Of a stretch of DNA of 61,995 nucleotides, positions 53,202 through 61,589 are shown one piece after another; position 1 is the stretch's first letter; the number at the start of each line of letters is the position of its first letter. Made by a program: the position numbers and the translations under genes. The stretch is from an uncultured Bacteroidota bacterium (GTDB taxonomy: Bacteria > Bacteroidota > Bacteroidia > Flavobacteriales > Flavobacteriaceae). The stretch is from positions 1-61,995 of the forward strand of contig CABYFY010000010.1 in assembly GCA_902518355.1 (NCBI GenBank). The letters run 5' to 3'. Under the pieces are notes generated by a model. The model searched no databases, had not been told where the DNA came from, and worked only from the letters and a program-made list of their open reading frames with translations.

Positions 53202-53618
53202 TTATTTCTTTTTAATTGCCAATGTAGTAAGTTTTCCGAGAGAAATCAGATTATTTTTTTCATCTAAAACTTTAACCTCCCATATTTGCATTGTTCTACC
53301 CATATGTATGTTGGTTGCTTTTGCATACACAAAGCCTTCGCTGATACTTTTAACATGATTAGTCGAAATCTCAACACCTCTTATTGCCATTTCTCTATCT
53401 TTTATAAAATATCTGGAAGCAAAACTTCCAGCAGTTTCAACTAATGCAGCAGTTGCTCCTCCGTGAAGTATACCAGCTGGCTGATGTACTTCAGGGGTTA
53501 CTGGCATTTTACAAACAACATAGTTGTCACCAATTTCAGTAAATTCAATTTTCAAGGTTTCCATTAATGTATTGGAACTCATTTTATTTACCTCATCAAG
53601 AATTTCAGAATTATTCAA
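53202..53618 (-). CDS. PaaI-type hotdog-fold thioesterase
   Basis: A 138-residue hotdog thioesterase, probably acting on acyl- or aryl-CoA. The HQPAGILHGGATAALVETAG block is the active-site region. The start is TTG 53618: related proteins have a segment like NxSEILxEVNKMSxNTLMETL before the fold, and no upstream ATG exists. The next ATG (13 residues in) would remove that helix. It is preceded by a well-formed promoter and followed one base later by the CPBP gene. Confidence 0.9.
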   Translation of the reverse strand: MNNSEILDEVNKMSSNTLMETLKIEFTEIGDNYVVCKMPVTPEVHQPAGILHGGATAALVETAGSFASRYFIKDREMAIRGVEISTNHVKSISEGFVYAKATNIHMGRTMQIWEVKVLDEKNNLISLGKLTTLAIKKK

Positions 53619-53634
53619 AATAATATGATTTTTT

Positions 53635-53666
53635 CAAATTTAAACAAAAAAAGGGTGCTGTCAAAA
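53635..53666 (-). promoter_or_regulatory. promoter of the thioesterase-CPBP unit
   Basis: Minus strand -33 TTTTG (53662-53666) and -7 TAAATTTG (53635-53642) with exactly 19 bases between. The -33 element lies in the loop of the dnaK terminator. Transcription should start near 53629, about 11 bases before the TTG. Confidence 0.7.
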
Positions 53667-53676
53667 GCACCCTTTT
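53646..53676 (-). terminator. intrinsic terminator downstream of dnaK
   Basis: On the minus strand, ten-base arms AAAAGGGTGC and GCACCCTTTT enclose the loop TTTTGACA and are followed by seven U (53652 down to 53646). A strong rho-independent terminator, placed 21 bases after the dnaK stop. Confidence 0.9.
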
Positions 53677-53696
53677 CTAATTTTGTTGAATACAAA

Positions 53697-55595
53697 TTAT
53701 TCCTTGACTTCTTCAAAATCTACATCTTCCACATTGTCAGAACTATCAGCTGACTGCTCATCTGCAGGCTGCTGTGACTGACCCTGTTGATTCTGTTGAG
53801 CTTTATACATCTCTTCACTTGCTGCTTTCCAAGCTTCATTTATCTTTTCAAGAGCAGGATCAATCTTGTCTAAATCTTTACTTTCAAATGATTTTTTTAG
53901 CTCTTCAAGTGCCTCCTCAATCGGTTTCTTCTTGTCATCAGACAATTTATCGCCAAACTCTTTTAATTGTTTCTCAGTTTGAAAAATCATAGCATCTGCA
54001 CTGTTTAATTTATCAACTGTTTCTTTAGCTTTTGCATCTGCTTCAGCATTTGCTTCAGCATCTTTCTTCATTTTTTCGATTTCCTGTTCAGTTAACCCAG
54101 AAGAAGCTTCAATTCTTATGTTTTGCTCTTTTCCTGTTGCTTTATCCTTTGCAGTAACATTAAGAATACCATTTGCATCGATATCAAAGGTAACCTCGAT
54201 TTGAGGAACACCTCTAGGTGCAGGTGGTATATCTGCAAGTTGGAATCTACCTATTTCCTTATTATCAGGATACATAGGTCTCTCACCTTGAGCAATTCTA
54301 ATATCTACAGCTGGTTGATTATCTGCTGCAGTTGAAAAAACTTGTGATTTCTTGGTCGGAATGGTTGTGTTTGCTTCGATTAACTTTGTCATTACATTAC
54401 CCATAGTTTCAATACCAAGAGATAATGGAGTAACATCTAATAACAAGACATCTTTAACATCACCAGTAAAAACACCCCCCTGAATTGCGGCACCTACAGC
54501 AACAACTTCATCGGGATTTACACCTTTACTAGGTTTTTTACCAAAAAACTTCTCAACAGCATCTTGTACCGCAGGTATCCTAGTAGATCCTCCAACAAGA
54601 ATAATTTCATCAATATCTGATTTGCTTAGCCCTGCAGCTTTTAAAGCAGTTTTACATGGATCTATAGTTCTTTTAACCAAGTCATCTATTAATTGGTCAA
54701 ATTTAGACTTAGATAGAGTTCTTACTAGGTGCTTTGGTCCACTATCAGTTGCTGTAATATATGGTAGATTGATTTCGGTTTGAGCTGAAGATGATAATTC
54801 AATTTTTGCTTTTTCAGCTGCTTCCTTAAGTCTTTGTAGAGACATAGGGTCTTTTCTCAAATCTATACTCTCATCTTTTTTAAACTCATCTGCTAACCAA
54901 TCGATAATTTTTTCATCAACATCATCACCACCTAAATGAGTGTCTCCATCAGTTGATAATACCTCAAAAACTCCATCTCCTAATTCTAAAATTGAAACAT
55001 CATGTGTTCCTCCACCAAAATCAAATACAACGATTTTTTGATCTTGACCTTTTTTATCTAGACCATAAGCTAATGCAGCTGAGGTTGGCTCATTGATAAT
55101 TCTTTTGACTTTTAGACCAGAGATTTCTCCGGCTTCTTTCGTTGCTTGTCTTTGAGCATCGTTAAAATATGCTGGAACAGTAATTACAGCCTCCTCAACA
55201 CTGGTTCCTAAATAGTCCTCAGCGGTTTTTTTCATTTTTTGTAAAATCATCGCTGATAGTTCCTGAGGGGTATATAACCTACCGTCAATATCAACTCTTG
55301 GGGTATCGTTGTCCCCTTTTACAACTTTATAAGGTACTCTCTCAGTTTCTTTTTTAGATTCCGAAAACTTATTACCCATAAATCTTTTTACAGAATAAAC
55401 AGTTTTGGTTGGATTTGTTACCGCCTGTCTTTTTGCAGGATCACCAACTTTAATCTCTCCACCTTCAACAAATGCTATTACTGATGGTGTAGTTCTCTTA
55501 CCTTCTGCATTAGGGATTACAACTGGCTCATTTCCTTCCATAACTGAAACACATGAATTTGTTGTTCCTAAATCTATTCCGATTATTTTACTCAT
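53697..55595 (-). CDS. dnaK: molecular chaperone DnaK (Hsp70)
   Basis: A 632-residue Hsp70. The ATPase domain has [36 protein letters not shown] and [20 protein letters not shown]; the linker [15 protein letters not shown] leads into the substrate-binding domain, and the tail is Gln-rich and ends DFEEVKE. It folds nascent and stressed proteins. dnaJ and grpE are not adjacent. No CIRCE element is seen upstream; instead there is a sigma-54-like site with dyads further out. It has a strong terminator. Confidence 0.97.
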   Translation of the reverse strand: MSKIIGIDLGTTNSCVSVMEGNEPVVIPNAEGKRTTPSVIAFVEGGEIKVGDPAKRQAVTNPTKTVYSVKRFMGNKFSESKKETERVPYKVVKGDNDTPRVDIDGRLYTPQELSAMILQKMKKTAEDYLGTSVEEAVITVPAYFNDAQRQATKEAGEISGLKVKRIINEPTSAALAYGLDKKGQDQKIVVFDFGGGTHDVSILELGDGVFEVLSTDGDTHLGGDDVDEKIIDWLADEFKKDESIDLRKDPMSLQRLKEAAEKAKIELSSSAQTEINLPYITATDSGPKHLVRTLSKSKFDQLIDDLVKRTIDPCKTALKAAGLSKSDIDEIILVGGSTRIPAVQDAVEKFFGKKPSKGVNPDEVVAVGAAIQGGVFTGDVKDVLLLDVTPLSLGIETMGNVMTKLIEANTTIPTKKSQVFSTAADNQPAVDIRIAQGERPMYPDNKEIGRFQLADIPPAPRGVPQIEVTFDIDANGILNVTAKDKATGKEQNIRIEASSGLTEQEIEKMKKDAEANAEADAKAKETVDKLNSADAMIFQTEKQLKEFGDKLSDDKKKPIEEALEELKKSFESKDLDKIDPALEKINEAWKAASEEMYKAQQNQQGQSQQPADEQSADSSDNVEDVDFEEVKE

Positions 55596-55625
55596 AACTT
55601 TTAATTTTAAATTCGTTTTATAAAT

Positions 55626-55641
55626 GTCAATGATTGTGCCA
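55626..55641 (-). promoter_or_regulatory. sigma-54-like promoter for dnaK
   Basis: Minus strand TGGCAC (55636-55641) and TTGAC (55626-55630) with GG and GA ten bases apart, a good match to sigma-54 -24/-12. The transcription start would be near 55615, 20 bases before the ATG. No TAnnTTTG box is visible in the dnaK direction. Confidence 0.5.
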
Positions 55642-55650
55642 TTTGGTTTT

Positions 55651-55703
55651 TTTTACATTTTTGTCAGTTTAATGTAAAATTTCATGACAAAATGTCTTGT
55701 CAT
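55651..55703. promoter_or_regulatory. two adjacent dyads between dnaK and panB
   Basis: Dyad one is TTTTACATT (55651-55659) and AATGTAAAA (55671-55679) with 11 bases between; dyad two is ATGACAA (55684-55690) and TTGTCAT (55697-55703) with six between. The hexamer TTGTCA/TGACAA occurs three times in 42 bases. Their centres are about 50 and 80 bases upstream of the predicted dnaK start, where activators of sigma-54 promoters can bind. Confidence 0.5.
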
Positions 55704-55799
55704 ATGTAGATTTACAGATTAATTAGATTTAGAAATAAAAAAATATTTTGCAGTTGATTTAATTTATTACATTTACAAACTACTTTTTTAAATTCATAA

Positions 55800-56612
55800 A
55801 TGAATAAAAAAATATACAAAAGAGTTACAGTAAAGTCTCTTCAAGAAATGAAAGATAATGCAGAGAAGATTTCTATGCTAACTTCTTATGATTTTACTTT
55901 AGCTGGTATTGTTGATAAATCTGGAATTGATGTAATTCTAGTAGGTGATTCAGCTAGTAACATTATGGCTGGACATGAAACAACTCTTCCAATCACATTG
56001 GATCAAATGATCTATCATGCATCCTCAGTAATTAGAGCGGTCGAAAGAGCTTTGGTTGTTGTGGACTTGCCTTTTGGAACTTATCAAAGTGATTCACAAG
56101 CTGCTTTGGAATCTGCTATCAGAATTATGAAAGAAAGTGGTTCTCATGCTGTTAAACTTGAAGGTGGTAAAGAGATTAAGGGTTCCATTAAAAGAATTAT
56201 AAAAGCAGGTATTCCAGTCATGGGCCACTTAGGTCTTACACCACAGTCAATATATAAATTTGGAACTTACACAGTAAGGGCTAAAGAGGATAAAGAAGCT
56301 AATCAACTGATTGAAGATGCTCATTTATTAGAAAAAATTGGTTGTTTTGCTATTGTTTTAGAAAAAGTACCAAGCAAATTAGCAGAAAGAGTCGCAAAAG
56401 AAGTTAAAATTCCGATAATAGGAATAGGCGCAGGAGGCAATGTTGATGGTCAAGTTCTAGTTCTACATGATTTGATTGGAATGACAAAAGAGTTTAATCC
56501 AAGATTTTTAAGAAGATACATGAATCTTCATGATGAGATTGTTAATGCAATCTCAAATTTTTCTGATGATATTAAATCAGGTAATTTTCCAAATGAAAAC
56601 GAACAGTATTAG
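55800..56612 (+). CDS. panB: 3-methyl-2-oxobutanoate hydroxymethyltransferase
   Basis: Makes ketopantoate from alpha-ketoisovalerate and methylene-THF, the first step of pantothenate and CoA synthesis. The start region KISMLTSYDFTLAGIVDKSG, the metal site VGDSASNIMAGHETTLPI, VKLEGG and the GHLGLTPQS block are family signatures. Length (270) is normal. The RluA-type gene follows by two bases. It is divergent from dnaK across a 204-base region with dyads. Confidence 0.96.
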   Translation: MNKKIYKRVTVKSLQEMKDNAEKISMLTSYDFTLAGIVDKSGIDVILVGDSASNIMAGHETTLPITLDQMIYHASSVIRAVERALVVVDLPFGTYQSDSQAALESAIRIMKESGSHAVKLEGGKEIKGSIKRIIKAGIPVMGHLGLTPQSIYKFGTYTVRAKEDKEANQLIEDAHLLEKIGCFAIVLEKVPSKLAERVAKEVKIPIIGIGAGGNVDGQVLVLHDLIGMTKEFNPRFLRRYMNLHDEIVNAISNFSDDIKSGNFPNENEQY

Positions 56613-56614
56613 AA

Positions 56615-57310
56615 TTGGAAAAAATAGTTTCCAATAAAAATAACTTACAAATTCTTTTTGAGGACAACCATATCATTGCAATTAACAAAAGATGTGGTGA
56701 TATTGTTCAAGGTGATAAAACTGGAGATACTCCCCTATCAGATATTATCAAGTCATTTATTAAACAAAAATATAAAAAGCCAGGAAATGTTTATTTGGGT
56801 GTTCCTCATAGATTAGATAGACCAACATCAGGAGTTTTAATTTTTGCCAAAACTTCTAAATCACTTACAAGATTAAATAAAATGTTTAAAGAGGGTAAGA
56901 TTGAAAAATATTACCTTGCTATTACTAAAAATAAACCAAAAAAATGTGAAGACACTTTGATACACTGGTTAAAAAAGAACGAAAAAAGTAATAAATCAAT
57001 TCATTTTATTAATGAAACAGAAAGAACAAAGAAAGCTGTAATGCACTACAAGCTAATAAAAGAATTAGACAGGTATTTTGTTCTTGAAATTAAAATTGAA
57101 ACAGGAAGACACCACCAGATAAGATGTCAATTAAAAGCAATTGGTTGTCCTATAAAAGGAGATCTTAAGTATGGTTATGAAAGAAGTAATAGTGACGGAG
57201 GAATAGATTTACATGCAAAAAAAATTATTTTTGAACATCCAGTGACTAAAAAATTAACAACAATAGAGGCGCCCTTAAGAAATACAAAAATTTGGAGTGC
57301 AATAAAATAA
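56615..57310 (+). CDS. RluA-family pseudouridine synthase
   Basis: A 231-residue pseudouridine synthase acting on rRNA or tRNA. The catalytic Asp lies in PHRLDRPTSGVLIFAKT, and the GRHHQIRCQLKAIGCPI block follows. There is no S4 domain, as in short RluA types. The start is TTG 56615; the sequence KNNLQILFEDNHIIAINKR beginning a few residues later is the usual family N-terminus, and no ATG is nearby. Two bases separate it from panB, so they form one message. Confidence 0.92.
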   Translation: MEKIVSNKNNLQILFEDNHIIAINKRCGDIVQGDKTGDTPLSDIIKSFIKQKYKKPGNVYLGVPHRLDRPTSGVLIFAKTSKSLTRLNKMFKEGKIEKYYLAITKNKPKKCEDTLIHWLKKNEKSNKSIHFINETERTKKAVMHYKLIKELDRYFVLEIKIETGRHHQIRCQLKAIGCPIKGDLKYGYERSNSDGGIDLHAKKIIFEHPVTKKLTTIEAPLRNTKIWSAIK

Positions 57311-57316
57311 ATTATT

Positions 57317-58695
57317 ATGAATATTGATCAATTATACGATAATCAACTAAATTTAATTAATACTAACCAAAAAATAAGTGTTGAAGAAAGATTGAAGTAT
57401 TTAAAAAAATTGAAAAATGAAATCAATATAAATGAAGAAAATATTTATAATGCACTGGATTTAGATTTAAGTAAACCTAGATTTGAAACTTATGCCACTG
57501 AAATTGGTTTTTTAATTAATGAAATAGATTTATTCATAAGAAAGTTAAAATCCTGGGCAAAACCACATAATGTTACTCCTGCATTAATTAATTTTCCCTC
57601 CAAGGATTATATTATTTACGAGCCATATGGGAAGGTTTTGGTTATATCACCTTGGAATTATCCATTTCAATTAGCATTACTTCCAGCAATGTCAGCTTTT
57701 GCAGCAGGAAATAATGTTGTGTTAAAACCTAGCGAACACACACCAAACACCTCAAGTTTAATAAAAAAATTGTCGAAAAAGTATTTCCAAGTGAACTAAT
57801 GTGTGTTGTTGAGGGTGATGCAAAAATAGCTTCTCAATTATTAGAGAAAAAATGGGATTATATTTTTTTTACTGGAAGTGTAAATATTGGAGAAATTGTG
57901 GCTGTTTCCGCAGCAAAAAATTTAACACCCTATACTCTAGAATTAGGTGGGAAAAGCCCTGCAATAATTGACAGAAATACTGACTTAAAATTAGTAAGTA
58001 AAAGAATTGTATGGGGAAAGTTTTTAAATTCTGGTCAGACCTGTGTTGCACCTGATTATCTAATTGTTCATAAATCAATAAAAGGTACATTAATAAAAGA
58101 ATTAATCGATAGAATTGAACTAACTTTTGATAAAAATTTTGATAACACATCAGATATTACTGCCATTGTCAATGAAAAAAATTTTAATAGACTAACAGAG
58201 TTAATCAAAGAAAACAAAATTATCTACGGTGGTAAATCAGATCGAGAAAATCGCTATATTTTTCCTACTATTATCGATAGCCCAAAAATGGACAGTAATA
58301 TAATGAAAGAAGAAATTTTTGGACCAATTCTTCCAGTATTGAGTTTTGAAAAATTGGAAGATATTGATAACATAATTAATAAAAATCCAAATCCACTAGC
58401 ACTTTATGTTTTTTCAAATAACAAAAAATTTACCGAGACTGTTATCAATCGCTACTCATTTGGCGGAGGTTCAATTAATGATACAATAGTTCATCTGGCT
58501 AATTCTAGATTACCTTTTGGAGGAGTTGGTAACAGCGGTATTGGCTCTTATCACGGAAAATTAAGCTTCGAATTATTTTCTCACAAAAAATCGATTGTTA
58601 ACAGATCAACTTGGTTTGATAATAACCTTAGGTATGCACCATATAAAAATAAATTAAGTCTAGTGAGAAAGCTTATGAAGTACCTAGTTTTTTAA
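57317..58695 (+). pseudogene. aldehyde dehydrogenase (ALDH3-like), interrupted by a -1 shift at an A7 tract
   Basis: Two adjacent open frames, 57317-57799 and 57769-58695, together make a 459-residue aldehyde dehydrogenase with every expected block: VISPWNYPFQLALLP, NNVVLKPSEHTP, LELGGKSPAIID with the general-base Glu, and NSGQTCVAPDY with the catalytic Cys. Frame 2 ends at a TAA shortly after the seven-A run 57763-57769, and the conserved continuation (VEKVFPSELMCVVEG) is read in the -1 frame. The run A-AAA-AAA is a slippery heptamer, so real slippage is possible; a homopolymer deletion or sequencing error is the simplest alternative. Six bases follow the RluA-type gene. Confidence 0.85.
57763..57769 (+). 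other. A7 slippery tract at the ALDH frame break
   Basis: Seven A after TTAAT. Read as A-AAA-AAA, a -1 slip gives ATT GTC GAA and restores the aldehyde dehydrogenase frame. One more A would restore it without any slip. Confidence 0.7.
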
Positions 58696-58708
58696 TCTTT
58701 GACTTATA

Positions 58709-60022
58709 TTATTCGTGATATTCAATATTCAACAAGTTTTTTGATTCATTATTTATACTGAACCTGTCATCTAACCTCATTCCAACAATCCAGATAATTT
58801 TATCATCACCATTGACTAAAATTAGTTTAGATGATTTATCTATCTCACCTATGTTATTGTCCTTTAAAAACTTACCAACTTTTTTTGACCCATTCATCCC
58901 ATAAGGATAAAAATAATCACCATGATTAAAACATCTTAATACTACAGGAAATATCAGCTTATCCTTGTCAACTGTAATAATATTTAAATTGTTCTTTTCA
59001 ATTTTACTTACATCTTTAAAAGACAAGGAGGTTCCGTTTTCAAAACTTATATTTTTTATCAATTTTTCAATAATAAATTTTCTGTCACTGATTTGATTAA
59101 TCTCTCTTAATACCAACTTATTTTTGTGCCTAAATAATAGGTGTGATTTACTAAAAATTTTTTTTCCTGATTCTCCATCAATTAATTTCAATATTTTATC
59201 CCAATCAACAAATCCATAATCTCTTAGGAAGTAGTAAAGAAATGAATCTTTATCAATATGCTCTAAATCTGAAATATTTAATGAAACCTCATTTTTATTG
59301 TATTCAAGTAATTCACTTTTTAGCTCATTAATTTTCTGATGAATTAATGAATTAGACATTTTTAAGTATTTTAAAGTATTTCTAAAATTTTTAAGAAAAT
59401 TACCCTCCAATCCATCAAACTCTGGAATGATTTTATTTCTAATTTTATTTCGTAAATACGAATTTGATTTATTTGAAGAATCTTCCCTCCAACTTAATTT
59501 TTTATTTGTAGCAAATTCTAAAATATCTCCCTTTTCAAATTCAATTAAAGGCCTTTTAATTTTACCATTTAACATGGGCACACCTGTTAAACCATCTAAA
59601 CCAGAACCTCGGGAGATATTGATTAAAAAACTCTCTAATGAGTCATTTAGATGATGTGCGGTTAAAATATGTTTAATATTTAAGCGTGAGGATATCTCAT
59701 CAAAAAAATCGTATCTCAAATCTCTGGCAATCATTTGAATTGAACTTTTTGAAGTTTTCTTAATTTTTTTTGTATCAAAAGATTTTGAATAGAATTCAAT
59801 GGAATTTTGCTTACAAAGTTTTTTTACAAACTCTTCATCTCCATCACTATCATCTGCTCTCAACTTAAAATTACAATGAGCAACAACAAAGTTTTTGTTT
59901 ACAGAAAGCATTAAGTAAAATAGCACAACACTGTCTACACCGCCAGAACAACATACAATGCTTTTTTCCTTTAACAGATAAGGAAATTGATCTTTAATGT
60001 AAGATTCAAATTTTGATAGCAT
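58709..60022 (-). CDS. tilS: tRNA(Ile)-lysidine synthetase
   Basis: Adds lysidine to C34 of the tRNA that reads AUA, changing its specificity from Met to Ile; essential. The PP-loop CCSGGVDSVVLFYL is at residues ~23-36, followed by HCNFKLRADDSDGDEEFVKK, the HHLNDSLESFLINISRGSGL block and an NKSNSYLRNKIRNKI stretch. A C-terminal domain brings the length to 437, as usual in Bacteroidota. It lies 13 bases from the convergent aldehyde dehydrogenase and downstream of lpd. Confidence 0.95.
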   Translation of the reverse strand: MLSKFESYIKDQFPYLLKEKSIVCCSGGVDSVVLFYLMLSVNKNFVVAHCNFKLRADDSDGDEEFVKKLCKQNSIEFYSKSFDTKKIKKTSKSSIQMIARDLRYDFFDEISSRLNIKHILTAHHLNDSLESFLINISRGSGLDGLTGVPMLNGKIKRPLIEFEKGDILEFATNKKLSWREDSSNKSNSYLRNKIRNKIIPEFDGLEGNFLKNFRNTLKYLKMSNSLIHQKINELKSELLEYNKNEVSLNISDLEHIDKDSFLYYFLRDYGFVDWDKILKLIDGESGKKIFSKSHLLFRHKNKLVLREINQISDRKFIIEKLIKNISFENGTSLSFKDVSKIEKNNLNIITVDKDKLIFPVVLRCFNHGDYFYPYGMNGSKKVGKFLKDNNIGEIDKSSKLILVNGDDKIIWIVGMRLDDRFSINNESKNLLNIEYHE

Positions 60023-60037
60023 TTCACTTGTTTAAAA

Positions 60038-60045
60038 CAAAGATA
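60038..60045 (-). promoter_or_regulatory. -7 box for tilS
   Basis: Minus strand TATCTTTG, an exact TAnnTTTG match 15 bases from ATG 60022, inside the 44-base gap after lpd. Confidence 0.45.
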
Positions 60046-60066
60046 TAGAAATGTACAGAATAAGGT

Positions 60067-61470
60067 TTATATATGAATCGCTCTATCTTCGGTTGCAGCA
60101 AGTGCAGCCTCCTTGATAGCTTCTGAGAAGGTTGGATGCGCGTGGGATATTCTGGCTATATCCTCAGCAGATGCCTTGTATTCCATAGCTACAACAGCTT
60201 CAGAAATAAGATCAGCACACCTTGCACCAATCATGTGGATTCCTAAAATTTCATCAGATTCAGCATCAGCTAAAATTTTGACAAAACCATCCAAATCAGA
60301 ACTAGCCCTACTTCGTCCCAATGCTCTCATTGGAAATTGACCTAGCTTGTAATTTTTACCATTAACTTTTAATTCTTCTTCAGTTTGACCAACTGAAGCA
60401 ACTTCAGGCCATGTGTAAACAACACCTGGAATTAAGTTGTAATTAATATGTGGTTTTTGACCTGCAATATGTTCAGCAACATAAACCCCCTCCTCTTCGG
60501 CTTTATGAGCCAACATCATTCCTTTAATAACATCACCAATTGCATATATGTTATGTACGTTTGTTTTTAAATTAACATCAACTTCTACTCTTCCATACTT
60601 ATCAGTAGTAATGCCAACTTTATCTAAATTTAAACCTTTAGTATATGCACTTCTTCCTACAGAAATCAAACAATAATCTCCTTCAAAAGTTATTTTTTCT
60701 CCTTTCTTATTTTCAGCCGAAATAATCACATCATCTCCATTTCTTTCTATAGAAGTTACTTTGTGAGAGGTATTAACTTTAACTCCACTTTTCTTAAAAA
60801 CTTTGGTTAATTCTTTAGATAAGCTAGAATCCATATTTGGAATAATTCTGTCTTGATATTCTATAACCGTGACTTTAGAACCAAGCCTATTATATACCTG
60901 CCCTAGCTCAAGACCTATAACTCCACCACCAATGATAACCAAGTGTTTTGGAACCTCTTTTAATTTTAGAGCCTCAGTTGAAGAGATAATTCTTTCACCA
61001 TCAAAATCTACAAACGGTAATTTAGTTGGTTTGCTTCCTGTTGCAATAATGATATTTTTACCATTTATAACTTTGGATTTACCGTTGTTTTTAACTTCAA
61101 CAGTATTTGAGTCTTTAAATGAACCTAATCCATTGAAAACAGTGACTTTATTTTTGTTCATTAAATATTCTAGCCCCTTTGTTGTTTGTTCAACAACCGA
61201 TGATTTTCTAGACATCATTTTATCAAGATCAAGTTTAATCTTGCCCTCTATTGAAATTCCATGGTCATCAAAATTGTGAAGAGCATTTTCATAATGATGA
61301 GATGAATCCAATAAAGATTTACTAGGAATACAACCGACATTTAAACATGTTCCACCCATAGTTGAATATTTTTCAACCAACGCTGTTTTCATTCCAAGTT
61401 GGGCAGCTCTGATTGCTGAAACATAACCGCCAGGACCAGAACCAATAACAATGACATCAAAAGAACTCAT
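60067..61470 (-). CDS. lpd: dihydrolipoyl dehydrogenase (E3)
   Basis: The FAD/NAD flavoprotein that reoxidises dihydrolipoyl groups in 2-oxo acid dehydrogenase and glycine-cleavage complexes. FAD motif VIGSGPGGYVSAIRAAQLG, the redox-active disulfide in GGTCLNVGCIPSKSL, the NAD-binding GGGVIGLELGQVYNRLGSKV and the catalytic His-Glu in HAHPTFSEAIKEA are all present; length 467. E1/E2 genes are not adjacent. A -7 box lies upstream. Confidence 0.96.
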   Translation of the reverse strand: MSSFDVIVIGSGPGGYVSAIRAAQLGMKTALVEKYSTMGGTCLNVGCIPSKSLLDSSHHYENALHNFDDHGISIEGKIKLDLDKMMSRKSSVVEQTTKGLEYLMNKNKVTVFNGLGSFKDSNTVEVKNNGKSKVINGKNIIIATGSKPTKLPFVDFDGERIISSTEALKLKEVPKHLVIIGGGVIGLELGQVYNRLGSKVTVIEYQDRIIPNMDSSLSKELTKVFKKSGVKVNTSHKVTSIERNGDDVIISAENKKGEKITFEGDYCLISVGRSAYTKGLNLDKVGITTDKYGRVEVDVNLKTNVHNIYAIGDVIKGMMLAHKAEEEGVYVAEHIAGQKPHINYNLIPGVVYTWPEVASVGQTEEELKVNGKNYKLGQFPMRALGRSRASSDLDGFVKILADAESDEILGIHMIGARCADLISEAVVAMEYKASAEDIARISHAHPTFSEAIKEAALAATEDRAIHI

Positions 61471-61489
61471 ACCACATATATTTAGGATT

Positions 61490-61497
61490 CAAAAATA
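61490..61497 (-). promoter_or_regulatory. -7 box for lpd
   Basis: Minus strand TATTTTTG, an exact TAnnTTTG match 19 bases from ATG 61470. No -33 TTG is visible. The opposite-facing gene at 61590 shows no box. Confidence 0.45.
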
Positions 61498-61589
61498 CAA
61501 ATATTTAAATGTTAAAATAATTTTTAAACTATTAAAATTGATTTTGGTAAATTAGTGAAAAATACAAACTAAATATACCCTTAAATTTA

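Noticed and set aside
55624-55680. Short plus-strand frame beginning [10 protein letters not shown] between dnaK and panB
   Set aside because: Only 18 codons, it runs through the sigma-54-like site and the first dyad, and it has no promoter; regulatory sequence explains the region better.
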